NCBI GenBank assembly: GCA_905250025.1
Contig: CAJNOJ010000040.1
Coordinates: 372,001-436,000, forward strand
Source of the DNA: Adineta ricciae
Taxonomy: Eukaryota > Rotifera > Eurotatoria > Adinetida > Adinetidae
DNA length: 64,000 nucleotides
Direction: 5' to 3'
Position numbers and translations under genes: made by a program. The notes below the pieces were generated by a model. It made no database searches. It was given only the letters and a program-made list of their open reading frames with translations, and was not told where the DNA came from. Position 1 is the stretch's first letter, and every line of letters begins with the position of its first letter. Positions 11,401 through 33,310 of the stretch are shown here, in pieces.

Positions 11401-14020
11401 GACCGATTCGGTGATAGAGGAATTGGAGCATCGTTGATATTATTCGAGTTCGAGTCGGACGTGGGTGGTTCTTTCAAACGATCTTTTAGATGGTATTCAC
11501 TGCGAAAATGAGCAATCTTCGGTGGAAAAAATAGGTCACTAGTTGTAATGGGACGTGGAGATGGTGATGGAGTCGGTTCTGCCATTGTTTTAGTCTGGTT
11601 ATTCGATTGAATAAAACGATTACATGTGCCGCCATCGAGATCGAGTGCATCAATAGATACTGGTGATTGGATGATTTGATGAATCTAAATATTTTTGACA
11701 GGAAATTCTCAGATTTAATAAAGAAAACTTGATTAATCAAAGACAAAAAAAGACGACTATGCCTCTTGAACTCGAAAAAACATGTATTATCTTACTAATG
11801 GAACACTATGTGTTCGAGGCACGTTGAGACTTGTATGATGTTTCACTGGTAATGCACTTCCGAAATCAGTTAAACTAGACCAAACAAACAAATTAATTAT
11901 GCGAGTCAATTCTCCATTGTTCCACTTACTAATGTTGGTAGTTGTCCCAACGGCCATAACACAAATCTAGACCGCCAAATAAGGCAATACTTTGATCAAC
12001 AATTACGAGTTTTTCGTGATGTCCCCAGAATAACACTGCATTCTGTCCTGTGTGATCCGGATAACGAAGCACTTTGACGTTTTCTGGATGCGCTTCAATT
12101 AATTTTCTTTTCGAATAAGAACTATTGATACCAATTGCTAATTCGACTTCTTTGTATAATAGAACAAATATTCGTACACCTTCGTTCTAGAAGATAGCAA
12201 ACGAAATGTAACGAGAATGCTCTCATTTTTGTCTTCATACCGCTTTCTTTTCGAGCATTTTGTCAAAACGCCATTCGTCCGATAATGCCGGACGTTTCAA
12301 ATAGATTTCAGGGCTAAGAAACCAATCAGTGATAAATATTTCCTCCGTTGCTGATTTGATAGCATAAGCAACAGCTTCCATATAATCAGAGCCATCGACA
12401 AGCCACTGACATTTCGTATTGATTCGAATGGGTGCATATGAATTGAATCTCTGCTGGATATGAAAATCTTGTCCAGTGGTTTTTAACATTCGATTAATAT
12501 CATCGAAATACTCAATCGCTTTGCGTTCAGTTGGACAATTCAGATTCAATCGTCTGGAAAGCAAAACTTTACGGATTAACCGAGCAAAAACTTCGAACCT
12601 ACCGAGATAAATTTGAGATACACAATTTCTTCACTGAGCCAGTATGTAGCCGACCGGTACGTACACGAAAAGATCCGTCTACAAGCATTACGGCACGTAC
12701 ATGACCCGTTTTCGGATTCAAATATGCAATCCAGGAATCTTTTGTGATGAACCAACGTTTCAACCATTTGATACGTGCACCGAGATTAGCACAGCAACCT
12801 TGCCTATAGCCACCAGAATTCTTCTTAACAATACCTTCCTTGTATTTACGTCCTAATTCACGTATAAACGATAGTGGAGATGATTCAACAAATTTAACCT
12901 GAAGAAATCAAATACATTTTCAATGAAAATTATGACCCGGAACGCACAACGAAGTACTCACACATTCAACATGAATTGAAAGAACAGGATGATTCACGAT
13001 TGAATTCAACTTTTCTGCGACAAGTTTCTATGAGAAAAAGAACAGTGCATTCTTTTTTCTCTTGAACTTTTTCTCAGTACTTCTCGGTCATTAATATCAT
13101 TATCATCGACGAGCATATCAGGCTTTAACGTAAGGCCTTGAATAGCTTGTGAATGGGACATCTGACGACGAATTTCACGATGTCTAGGGAATAGACAAAA
13201 ATATATCAACAACATAGCAATAATTATTTCAACATACGATGTGGTTGGAATAGGTAATACAGCCGTTTTTTGAAACACATTCATCCGTTCGAAAAATATA
13301 ACCAAATCTTTATATTTTTTTGTTATCGTCCAATTAAACTCCCCGTGGCGTAGTGTGATTGTATACCTAAATGTATGCATGAGCAGTTAGAAAACATATG
13401 TATGTACAAAAAAAAAACATGGTTATACAATCAATTCGAAAAAAAAAGCAAAATCAGTCGTTAAGGGAAGCAGTTTATCTAGTGAGTGTGTTGTTCGAAG
13501 TACCCCGATTTCGACTACCTGCTATGCAGACGATCAAGCCAATTCTGTTCAACAGAATCTGGCTGTCTCTGAGAGCTTTATATGAATAGAATAAGTCTGC
13601 ATTGCGGCAAAAAATAACGATATGAATGACTTACAAGAACGGATTCAAACGAAAATGATGTTCACGACTAACAGCAACATTTATAACAGACACATCTGTA
13701 TTGGGAATGAACGTCCAACGACGGTCACGTGCTTCAAGATACGTTTTGTACGGAATCGACATTGATACATTACGAGCGTGATTGTTATTATTTTCTAAAA
13801 AGAAAAAAAATCACAAACAAAGAAGAAGAAATATTTTTCAAATACCATAACAGTTATTAACAGCAAGATGATTGGTATCTCCATTACATGCGAAGACAAC
13901 ATGATTGGAAGTTTGAGTTGTAATATCATTGTTTTCATCTTCTGATATTGATTCGTCATCAACACCTGTAAATCTTAGTGTTAATGGTCCATGAAATGAT
14001 TGATCGTCTTGATTAGTCAT
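8493..14020 (-). CDS. Phospholipase D (PLD1/2-type, PX and two HKD motifs)
   Basis: This multi-exon gene encodes an animal phospholipase D that hydrolyses phosphatidylcholine to phosphatidic acid and choline on endosomal and plasma membranes. From the ATG at 14020: an acidic N-terminus; a PX domain (about 13.76-13.1 kb: [30 protein letters not shown]); a PH-like region ([20 protein letters not shown], about 12.8 kb); the first HKD site [20 protein letters not shown] (about 12.0 kb); a long Ser/Arg-rich loop (about 11.9-10.0 kb); then [10 protein letters not shown] and [20 protein letters not shown]; the second HKD site [19 protein letters not shown] (about 9.05 kb); and a C-terminus ending PAWFWT, like the invariant WT end of PLD1. 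Catalytic H, K and D are present in both sites. The loop, over 500 residues, is far larger than in vertebrate PLD1. Confidence 0.93.
10360..10383. repeat. GA microsatellite in a PLD intron
   Basis: About twelve AG units sit beside the predicted splice acceptor of a PLD intron. On the coding strand it reads as a CT-rich tract, so it probably serves as an expanded polypyrimidine tract. Confidence 0.75.
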
Positions 14021-17000
14021 TCGTACGTAAAAGAAACATTAAAATTATCTGAAAACGAGAGATTTTTTTCAAGGTGAGAAATTCTTTACTCGTATGTTTG
14101 AAAGGAATGTCTATAGCGATGAATTCAATGACATGTTCGAGATTGAAACATGGTTTTGATTTCTGTCTACGAAAGACAAGTGCATATGGTTAAAAATTAT
14201 TTAGTTTTAATCTGAGTTCTCAAAAAAGAATCAGTCTTCACATCTAGTCTAACAACAACGAGTTATTTGTAAATGTATCGATTGTTTCAATCATGCACTT
14301 TGCCATGGTATCGTATCATAAGTCTGACGAAAATAGCTTCAAGAAGGAGAATGTTGCAAGAAAAAGAGAGAAAAAAGAAAAAAGGACAAGAACAATTGTT
14401 ACATATTCTCTCCAAATACCCTTCTTCTCCTTTTCTCCGTCGGAGGCAAGCAATCAACCTACCGACCGATTCTCTTGTGTTACAACGACGAATGTAACAC
14501 ATACAACGATATTTAGACTTCGTCGTTCTGACACTCCCACGTCACAAAATCGATCTATCTATATTTTCTTCTACATTATATGATTACAACTTTGATTAGA
14601 TAGATCATCTGGTTTATACAGAAATAATATATTTATCGAGAAGAAGAAAAATCCGACATTAACGAAGTTTATCCTATTCTTCCTTTGTCCTTATTTCAGA
14701 GCACGAAACTATTTTCTGATATTAAATATTCATTCATCCGAAGAAGGAAAGTAGAAAGAACGCGGGAAACAGTGGGGATTCTATTTAAACTTGCTTTGCT
14801 TACTTACCTCCTGAAGAAAAAACAAAGCATTTCGATTAGTTAGTCATCTATCATGCGATAAATTGACAATATTTTGTTTCACATTCATTCTGTATTATAA
14901 ATAATAACATTATAGATAAAATAAACCGAATGGTTGCTCGATCGATCGGTTCCCTATTCTGTAAGATAGGCAAATAATAAAAAAAAATAACGCAGGTGCA
15001 ATGGTCGATTGATAAGCTAATCCTATAAAGATGAACATAGAGGGCGTTAGCGGTTTTGGTTGAGTCAAGTACGTCATTATGTTGTCAATATTTGACGGCG
15101 AGAAAAAAGATTGCCGTACAAGATCTTTTTCCGCACGCAACTGACTCTAATGATTAGGATTCAAAGAGAAAAAAAAATCTTAATTAAGAGAAAATATACG
15201 ACGTATACGTTGATTAGGTGTGTGTACTCACTCACTTGAGTTTCCAAGTATATAGCGTGAAAAATAGAGCTTTTCCTGGCGTATCCCATTGGAGAAAACT
15301 TAAAGCAAGCGTATTTTGTTTCTACAAAAACAATGCTTCTGGAAAGGTTATCGAGAGAGAACGATTATATAATAGTTAATTAGTTATTATGATATCTTCA
15401 ATAAGATATGTTCCGTGTCGACTTTGTACTATTATCCATCTAAAAATGAAAGTCGATATACGATGACATTTTCTGTCAAAAAAAAAGAACAAATGGTTTT
15501 GATACATTAATTAAACTGTTGTAAAAAAGAAGTTTGCAGCAATTGGGTTTCTAACAAAATCTTATTAAATAATACTTTTATCTCTTCGACATGTCTATTT
15601 ATAATTTCTCGAAAACAAGTACCGCCCTTGATTACTTTTTTTTAAATTAGTACATTCAAATGTCTAAGAGGCTGAAAGAAAGAACCTGTATGATAAGTTT
15701 TGCTAGTCTATTATTGTTCAGAGATCAACTGGTTGTACCATGAAACTTTCCCGACAAAAGATTCTATCAGAGGATGTGCGGATGAAATCAATTTCTTCGT
15801 AAACAATCATTGTACTTGTGAAAAGTATGGGTCAATTGCAAAGATCTTTTCGCGATATTCACCTAATCAAACTCACTTTTCTTATCTTTCGAGATACGTT
15901 AACCATTATCAGCGCAAACAAAATTTTGTCAAGTTGATACTTGGAGACATGAGAAAGATGATTGAAGTCGAGTGCCTATATCAACACATAAACCATCTTA
16001 CCAAACTGTAAATCATGCATACGATGTTGTCAGAAGCTGTCTCGTGTTTTTGTTTCGTTATTTGATGCTGCTTGCAACTAAGAATAATAAGAAATAATGA
16101 CATAAATCAATATTATGAGTAGAATTCAAAGCAAAGCTTCTCTTATTGCCTATCGACAAGGCTTTCTATCCGATCGATCAAGTTTGTTTCATAATAAACA
16201 GTGTTCATAAATATGACTGATGTATTATCGTGTTCTTTGCAAAGGTCTGCTATTGAAAGAATAGTACTAAACTTTGAGCTTGTCATGAATCGATCTTCCG
16301 CTCAATTGAAAGAGCATTCGTTATTATTGATTTACATTGTAGGTTACAACAACTAAAAATTTGCTGTCTTCGTCGTTTAATTGAGTGTAGCGATGACAAT
16401 CGCAAAGACATTGTTAGAAATTATTTTCACAGGAATCAATGGTTGACATATAATGAAAAGTTAAAAAAACAACGTTAGCTCAGTTACTGTAGTTTGACAT
16501 TATTTATAAAAGAAAAATTCACATTCTATACAAGTTTCTCGTTTACAATGGAGAATTCGATAAATCCATCAATAGAAATGATTTTTGCGTCGGAAATGAA
16601 ATGAGACGGTTTTGTCATTAGAAGAATGACCTATAAAAATAATGCATTAATAATGATTATGCTTTCCATATTTTTTGATGGAATATTCTATCCGTACGGA
16701 AATACGGATGACATTTATTGGGAAAATTAATCTAATGAATAATGGAATTCAGACGATTCGGGTAGATAAATACAGACAAAATATTTCTAGTTGATTTTCC
16801 GAGATTATCCTAATCTATTTGCTGTTTACATTCTGTCCGTAAAAATATCAGATGTTTATTAAGTTTTTTTTCAAGTCAAAGAGTTGTGAATGTGTATTCA
16901 GTACCTTGTCTATTTATTCTAAAAAAAGTAATCGTTATGCGTTGTTTACATGTCGAAGATAGTTTTTCGCTCTGAAAAAGTGAAATGATAGCATCATTGT

Positions 17001-19215
17001 TCTTGTCATTCGAGTCATCGGTACGATCAGCTGCATTCGTCTGACATAGATATGAATTGCAGCTGTTTTTCTTGCGTAGATTAGATCGACGCTGTGAGCT
17101 GAATATTTCTTTGTAAATGACGTATTCGTTTTTGCTGATCAAATCGAAGTTCTCAACTTCTTCTATTGTTTAAATAGGCGAGAAGCGCATTTGAAACCAG
17201 CTGGTCATACACTCTGAGAAATTTTTTCAAATGGAAAAAGCACAGTCAAGCGGAAGTGTAAAAAATAGGATAGAATGACAGAAGAAAGATGTAATGAACA
17301 TGTTCAATCAAGCGAGTTATGTGTAAATGAAGATCTTATTTAAGAGAAATCAACGAAGCTTGAATGCTTATCATAGACTACTTAGTGATCATTTGATACA
17401 TTTGAAAAATGAAGTTCTTTCGAGATGGGTGGTAACACTCGAAAAAAACTGAGTTGTAGAACAGCTGGAGAATATTTTTTCAGCTGTCAACGAACATGCT
17501 TGTTGTATCTTCGTCCGATTCTGATTAGCAAATGCACTCAGAAAAACTCGAATAGACACACTATCATCGCCCTAGGAGTTTTTATCTGTATCTCTTATTA
17601 ATATGAAATTAAGTACAATAGACAGATATTTATCAAGTGAGAAAAAGATTCTTTTTTTTTTCTTCTCTCATTAAAATGATTTAATTTAATGAAGTGCCCA
17701 AATGGTGACATTGACGAGATAATCATGATTATCATCATTGAGAAAAAGGTCTTCGCTTTTCTAAATAGTTCAAAAGCTAAAATTAGTTGCAGTTCGATTG
17801 TTTACAATCGATAGACTACCGAAGATATCAATGTGTTCGATCAATTAACGATTACCATAGATAATAATCTAATATAGTCATATAAATAGAAGATAAACAT
17901 CAATATTTTCGATGAAGAGTAAATTTTCCTGTTGACATAAGACGACTGTCGTTAATCAATAGAAGGATCAAAGGAAAACTGCTTAACTTTTATGATAATA
18001 ACAAAGGAAAGAGCGAGAGAAAAGGCGCTTTATCAATAAATCATAAGTGTAGTAAATATTCCGAATATTTTCTTTTAATTTAGATTCAAGAGAAAGAAAG
18101 AGATGCTCAGCATGCAAACATATAAATGCATCATGTAGCTCAATAGGAAGTTTTCTAGCTAAAAATTGCTACATATTATTTATTCTATGTTTACTCGGTG
18201 CACGCATCTTGTCAGACAATGACATTTGATACGTATGCACGACTAACGAATCCCAATACGGCAATATCAATAGTTTGTTAGCATAGAATTATGGATAGGA
18301 GCAAATTTGCTTCATCTCATCTCTTTTTCTTGAGAATTAGGGTGTATGTGTGCGTAGTGCATGCACAAGCAGCTACTGTCGCGATGCTGTCGCCTAAAAT
18401 TGGAGCTTGCCGTGTTATTTGTATCTCTCGCTTTTCTCACCCGGAATTCCGTTCTCTATTCTTTGTCTAACAACGATGTGTTTTGTGTCCTCTACTGCTG
18501 CTTCATTATCATCGTCTTCTCTCTTTCTTCGTCTTTTTCTTCTTTGACTTGCTTCCATTTGATAGCATCACGCAAAAAGCTGTTCGTTTGGAGAGAAAAC
18601 TCGATTCTTCTTTCTCGCCTATATTCTTTCATTACTGCTCGTGTCAGACATGCGCACATTGATGTTGTTTTCAATGAGAGTTCCTCATTCGTTATGACTC
18701 TCTTTGCTCGCTAATTTTCTTCTATATGAAACCTATCGTTCTAATCGTGTTGAACGATCAATTGAACACGAGCATATGTGCAAACGACACTTTTCTAAAG
18801 CGTTCTCTTCTGTTTATTCTCACTTCGACCTTACTCTTTGTTCGTATTGATGATAATTATAATATAGATTAGACTTTTGTTTTGTTAGGTGAATAATAGG
18901 TAAAATAAATGACATCAGTCAGGAAAAACGACTTATGTATCGCGTTTCGACAGGTATTAACTACAGATTCGATATTCTTGATCTGATAGTACATTTACCA
19001 CATTGTAGTCAATAAAAGAAAGATAACTATAAGTTGTGCACCGGAAATAAGTTAGAAATGATTCATTTCTCCTGTCATACAATGTCTTTCTTTCCTTTGA
19101 TCAACATCACGATATATCAATGTTCATAATCTGTTTATTTCCTTTGTTTTTTTAGATGGACAAACCGCTGTTGTGTAAACTACTATGATTTATTTGAAAC
19201 CGAACGGAAACTATC
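14021..19215. other. Long stretch without a convincing gene
   Basis: About 5.2 kb, the longest gap in this window. I scanned both strands and found only short open frames: 14287-14583 and 18361-18714 are the longest, low in information and with no domain. The stretch is AT-rich with no tandem array, no terminal inverted repeats that I could see and no transposase or reverse-transcriptase motif. It separates the start of the PLD gene from the Ly6-like gene, which is transcribed away from it, so it is a shared upstream region. Confidence 0.5.
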
Positions 19216-19668
19216 ATGCAAGTCCTAGTTATTATCGAGTTCTGTCTATTATTTCTTCTTTCAAATCTTCGTCGACGAGCTCAAGCTGATTCAGCTTCAT
19301 GTCGTAAACAAGTTGAATGTTTTGTATGTGACTCTCGTGAAATTCAAGCGTGTGAAGATTCACGAAATTTTTCTCAAGTTCAAATTCCCACACGTTTATG
19401 CGATGACTATTGTCTAAAAATGTGGACACGTGAAAATGATAGTATCGCAGGAGATAATAAAACAAGTGCATTACGTTATGTGCGACGTGATTGTCATAAA
19501 ATCTTTCATTATCACATCAAAAAAGCTGAAACATGTTATAAGCATAAAAAACACGATACAGATTCGTTATGTTTATGCGGATCGGACAGATGTAATTCGG
19601 CAATGTTTGTTCCAGTACCACAACGAACCTGTTGGATTTTTTTCACTCTTTTTTATTTTCTACTGTAG
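19216..19668 (+). CDS. Ly6/uPAR (quiver-like) GPI-anchored protein
   Basis: This 150-residue product looks like a small three-finger cell-surface protein. It starts with a signal peptide (MQVLVIIEFCLLFLL). The mature part has the cysteine pattern of invertebrate quiver/sleepless-type Ly6 proteins: VECFVCDS near the start, a RLCDDYCLK pair in the middle, RRDCHK, and the closing CLCGSDRCNSA, matching the family's CxCxxDxCN. The C-terminus is a hydrophobic tail (TCWIFFTLFYFLL) after a small polar gap, as for a GPI attachment signal. There is no intron in the coding part; an AG acceptor lies about 60 bases before the ATG, and an AATAAA lies at 19762. In insects such proteins modulate ion channels, but the ligand here is unknown. 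Confidence 0.8.
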   Translation: MQVLVIIEFCLLFLLSNLRRRAQADSASCRKQVECFVCDSREIQACEDSRNFSQVQIPTRLCDDYCLKMWTRENDSIAGDNKTSALRYVRRDCHKIFHYHIKKAETCYKHKKHDTDSLCLCGSDRCNSAMFVPVPQRTCWIFFTLFYFLL

Positions 19669-20309
19669 TAACAAACGTGTTCTGTTCTTTTATTTTTGGT
19701 GATCAGTATCTCTAAAATTATCAATACTCCGATTATATTATGTTTGAATGTATTGTACAATAATAAATAATCATGTTTTCAAAAATCACAAACCGTGAAC
19801 AGCTCAGTGAGTTATTTCTCAGAAATGTTTCTTGGAAAATATTGTAAAAAGTAATTCAATATGATTTTTTTTTCTTCACAAACAGGAGCATTAATAATAG
19901 AATGATCAACTTGATGAATCCTCAAAAGATCCGAATAATTAAGTATTGGAACAGAATTTCAAATGAGTTATGTCGTTTTATTTCAATTGACTCTAAATTA
20001 ATGAATATCAAACATGAAATATAGGAGAAGGTAATGAGACTTTCTTCAACTATGCTCAGTAGATCTTGATGTCGAAGTGAAACTAAATATGATGTATCGT
20101 CTATGCTTTGTATATTGTAGTAGTCCGATCTACGATATCGAGAAATATGTTGTACGTACGTAAAGAAATAATCAAGTTGTGAAAAAACATTCAAACAATG
20201 TAACAATTGTCATTTTGTTGTACAAAAAAAATAATCAAATTGTGAAAGACACTGAACTGAGACAAGTAAAACAATGTAGGTGTTCATCTTGGCAATATTC
20301 GTATTATAA
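19669..20309. other. Intergenic region before GH31 copy A
   Basis: This holds the 3' ends of the Ly6-like gene and of GH31 copy A, which converge. A phrase of about 30 bases (aaataatcaa[g/a]ttgtgaaa) occurs twice, at about 20166 and 20230, which suggests a small local duplication. No gene is supported. Confidence 0.45.
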
Positions 20310-23863
<3,554 letters not shown>

Positions 23864-24075
23864 TCACCTTATATAATATCAATTATCTACAATGGAAATC
23901 GATGTAATTGCTATTATTCATTGAATTTGAATAAATAATTTATCAGGAAAAAGTCATAATTCAATCACAGTAGATTCGGACCTGATCAGAAACTACGAAG
24001 AAGAAGAAAAATGAACCACACAAATAACAAAACAATTCAACCAGATTGTGAAACACATAAGTTAAAAGTAAACAG

Positions 24076-27548
<3,473 letters not shown>

Positions 27549-27788
27549 CCCTCGATGCCTAACACTTATCTAGAAGGGCAGAAATCATTGATCACATTGT
27601 TTGTGTGGAGTAAGAATGTTTCATGCTACTCAGCTAAAAATCTACTCACTAAATCTCATAATTCGATCACAAAAACGCATTTTGTCTATCTTTTAGAGAA
27701 CAATAGGTAAGGGGAGAATCTCATGAAAATGAAAGGAAAGAAATGTTTCTGAAGTTCATTGGGCCAAAATAATCATGAAGTGCTACTC

Positions 27789-31364
<3,576 letters not shown>

Positions 31365-31439
31365 TCGATGGAATTCAACACTTATCTACAAAAATCAATA
31401 GAATCTGTTTTTTCTTGCAGATATATTTTGCAAAATAAA

Positions 31440-32700
31440 GATGAACACCAAGGAGACTATTGAAAGTGAAACATGTACATGAAGAGGAAAAGTCTCAATC
31501 ATCCTCGTTTGCAGCCATCGTGGTAGTTGTGAATGTACTGAATAGTATTCGTCATTCAGGAGGAAATATGCATACATATCGAAGACAAAAACTTACGTGT
31601 TTGTTCAATGATGGATGTTGAGAATGCTGTAAAAATAGCTGTAAAACATTCTATACGCTTAGAACTATTGATAGGCTGTCTAAATGAAATTTGTAGAATT
31701 ACATTGTCTATTTCTATAAAATTAGTGTGGAAACTTCTTTAGATTTTATTCGATAGTTATGTGCACTAGAACTAGAAAGAGTGTATGAAAAAGATGAGTC
31801 ATTCTAGAATATTCAGATCTTCAAATGATCGGAGATCCTTTGTATGATCATAATTTTTGCTGATTCCTGCTTATATAAAAGAGTATGAGATTGAATACAG
31901 TATATATTTCAACGCTGTGTCTTGGTTTAATACAGTGAGGATAATCATTTTCTCATCACCTGATTTTGATTGATTACTACTCTGTCAATAGGATTTTGAG
32001 ACAAATAGAGTGCGAATTCTAATTTTGGGTGCACGAACTGCATGTTAAAATTTATTTTGTAGTTCGTAAAACTCCCTATCGATGGTATATGAAATAGTTG
32101 AGAATTTACTTTAAATATATGACGAAAACGTAGATTTTTGGACACATTTACTCTCATCAGTGTTTGCGTAATCTTACAAAACAAAGTAGAAAACTCTCTA
32201 CCAAGAGCGAAGAGATTCTAACTGAATTTGTCACTTACCTTCAAACTTAAGCAGAGTATTGATTGTATAATGCTGTTTCAGAGTAATCTCATCACGATCG
32301 AACGAGATCTTTGGCAATGACCGTGAGAACGGCCAATTGAACGTTCTAACTGATTTCGCAGTTTTTTTACCTTTGAGCGCACTAAAAATATAGTAAATTT
32401 TATTCTTTCAATGAAATGGAAACGAAGATCACCTACATTTTCTATTCCGAATAATAATCTGGTAAATTCATTCTTTCTTCGACTAACCCAAAGCTCCCAC
32501 AAAGGTACCAAGACGACAATGCAACTGTTTGTTCACCTTCAAGAAAAGCGGTCATTCCTATTCCAAAGAAGAATTCATATAATACTATCTGTGAACAGAA
32601 ATGACTTTTTTTCATTCATGTAAAATGTATCATAGGATGAGTTTATCTAATCTTTATTTGTTTTATTTCACACTATTTACTGTGAAAAGAAAATATATAC
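31440..32700 (-). pseudogene. Decayed partial copy of the SNX14-like gene
   Basis: Two parts of this stretch resemble opposite ends of the sorting nexin gene next door. The part at about 31440-31670 resembles 33180-33530, which covers the last exons and 3' flank (compare tgttcaatgatggatg at 31609 with tattcaacaatggatc at 33465). The part at about 32520-32700 resembles 36990-37150, which covers the first exon and upstream flank (shared words ccta and t-tcccaaagaagaattc, tgagttt-atctaat). In the second part the frame of the copy has a stop where the gene has an Arg codon. Most of the middle of the gene is missing. The order and strand fit a tandem duplicate that lost its body. The similarity was judged by eye. 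Confidence 0.5.
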
Positions 32701-33310
32701 AGAACAGCACTAAATAAATAAATTCAAAGTAAAGAAGAGAAAAGTGTAAAAAATAAAGCCGAACCATCTTTTGCTAGTTTCGAAGAGCTCTAACTTAGTT
32801 CTATAAATATCTTTGAGCAATAATACTATCAATTTTGTGTTCAGACGATTCGATCATTGAACACGCACCGGTATTTTGATTATTCGTTGAAACAGCATCA
32901 CAGTTTGTTTAATGACCGAAGAAAGAATCTTTTCAGCATCCAAGTCAATTGTTTGTGAAATGCTCCTCCTTTCTTTGTTCTTTCCATAATTACTCGATGT
33001 GAGACAATGATTTTTTATTTCATAAAACATATTCATTTTCTGAAAGATAAAATCGTGCTAGACTTTGTTTTTTTGAGGTCGTGTTTGTCATCTGTCCAAC
33101 CATACTCATACCTATTCTTCAAAAGAAGTTTGTTTCGATCTCTCTTAAACATACTGTACAATACAAAAACAAAACAACGGTAAACGTCAATGAGATTATT
33201 GAAAGTAAAACATATACATAGAAAGAGAAAACGTCGAATCACCGGTTAATATTTGTCAAAAAAAGTTCAAGAAAGGAAAACAATAATATTCGTAGAAAAA
33301 TGGAAATCAT

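Noticed and set aside
14273..14583. Three overlapping open frames of 70-96 codons
   Set aside because: All are low-complexity translations of purine-rich DNA on overlapping strands; none has a credible start context or domain.
18361..18714. 117-codon open frame in the gene-poor gap
   Set aside because: No domain, no homologue that I know, and an overlapping open frame on the other strand. Composition reflects T-rich DNA.
32854..33242. Two minus-strand open frames that could be exons of a small gene
   Set aside because: The predicted join gives an early stop and the first part resembles the flank of SNX14, which is duplicated here. It is probably non-coding.
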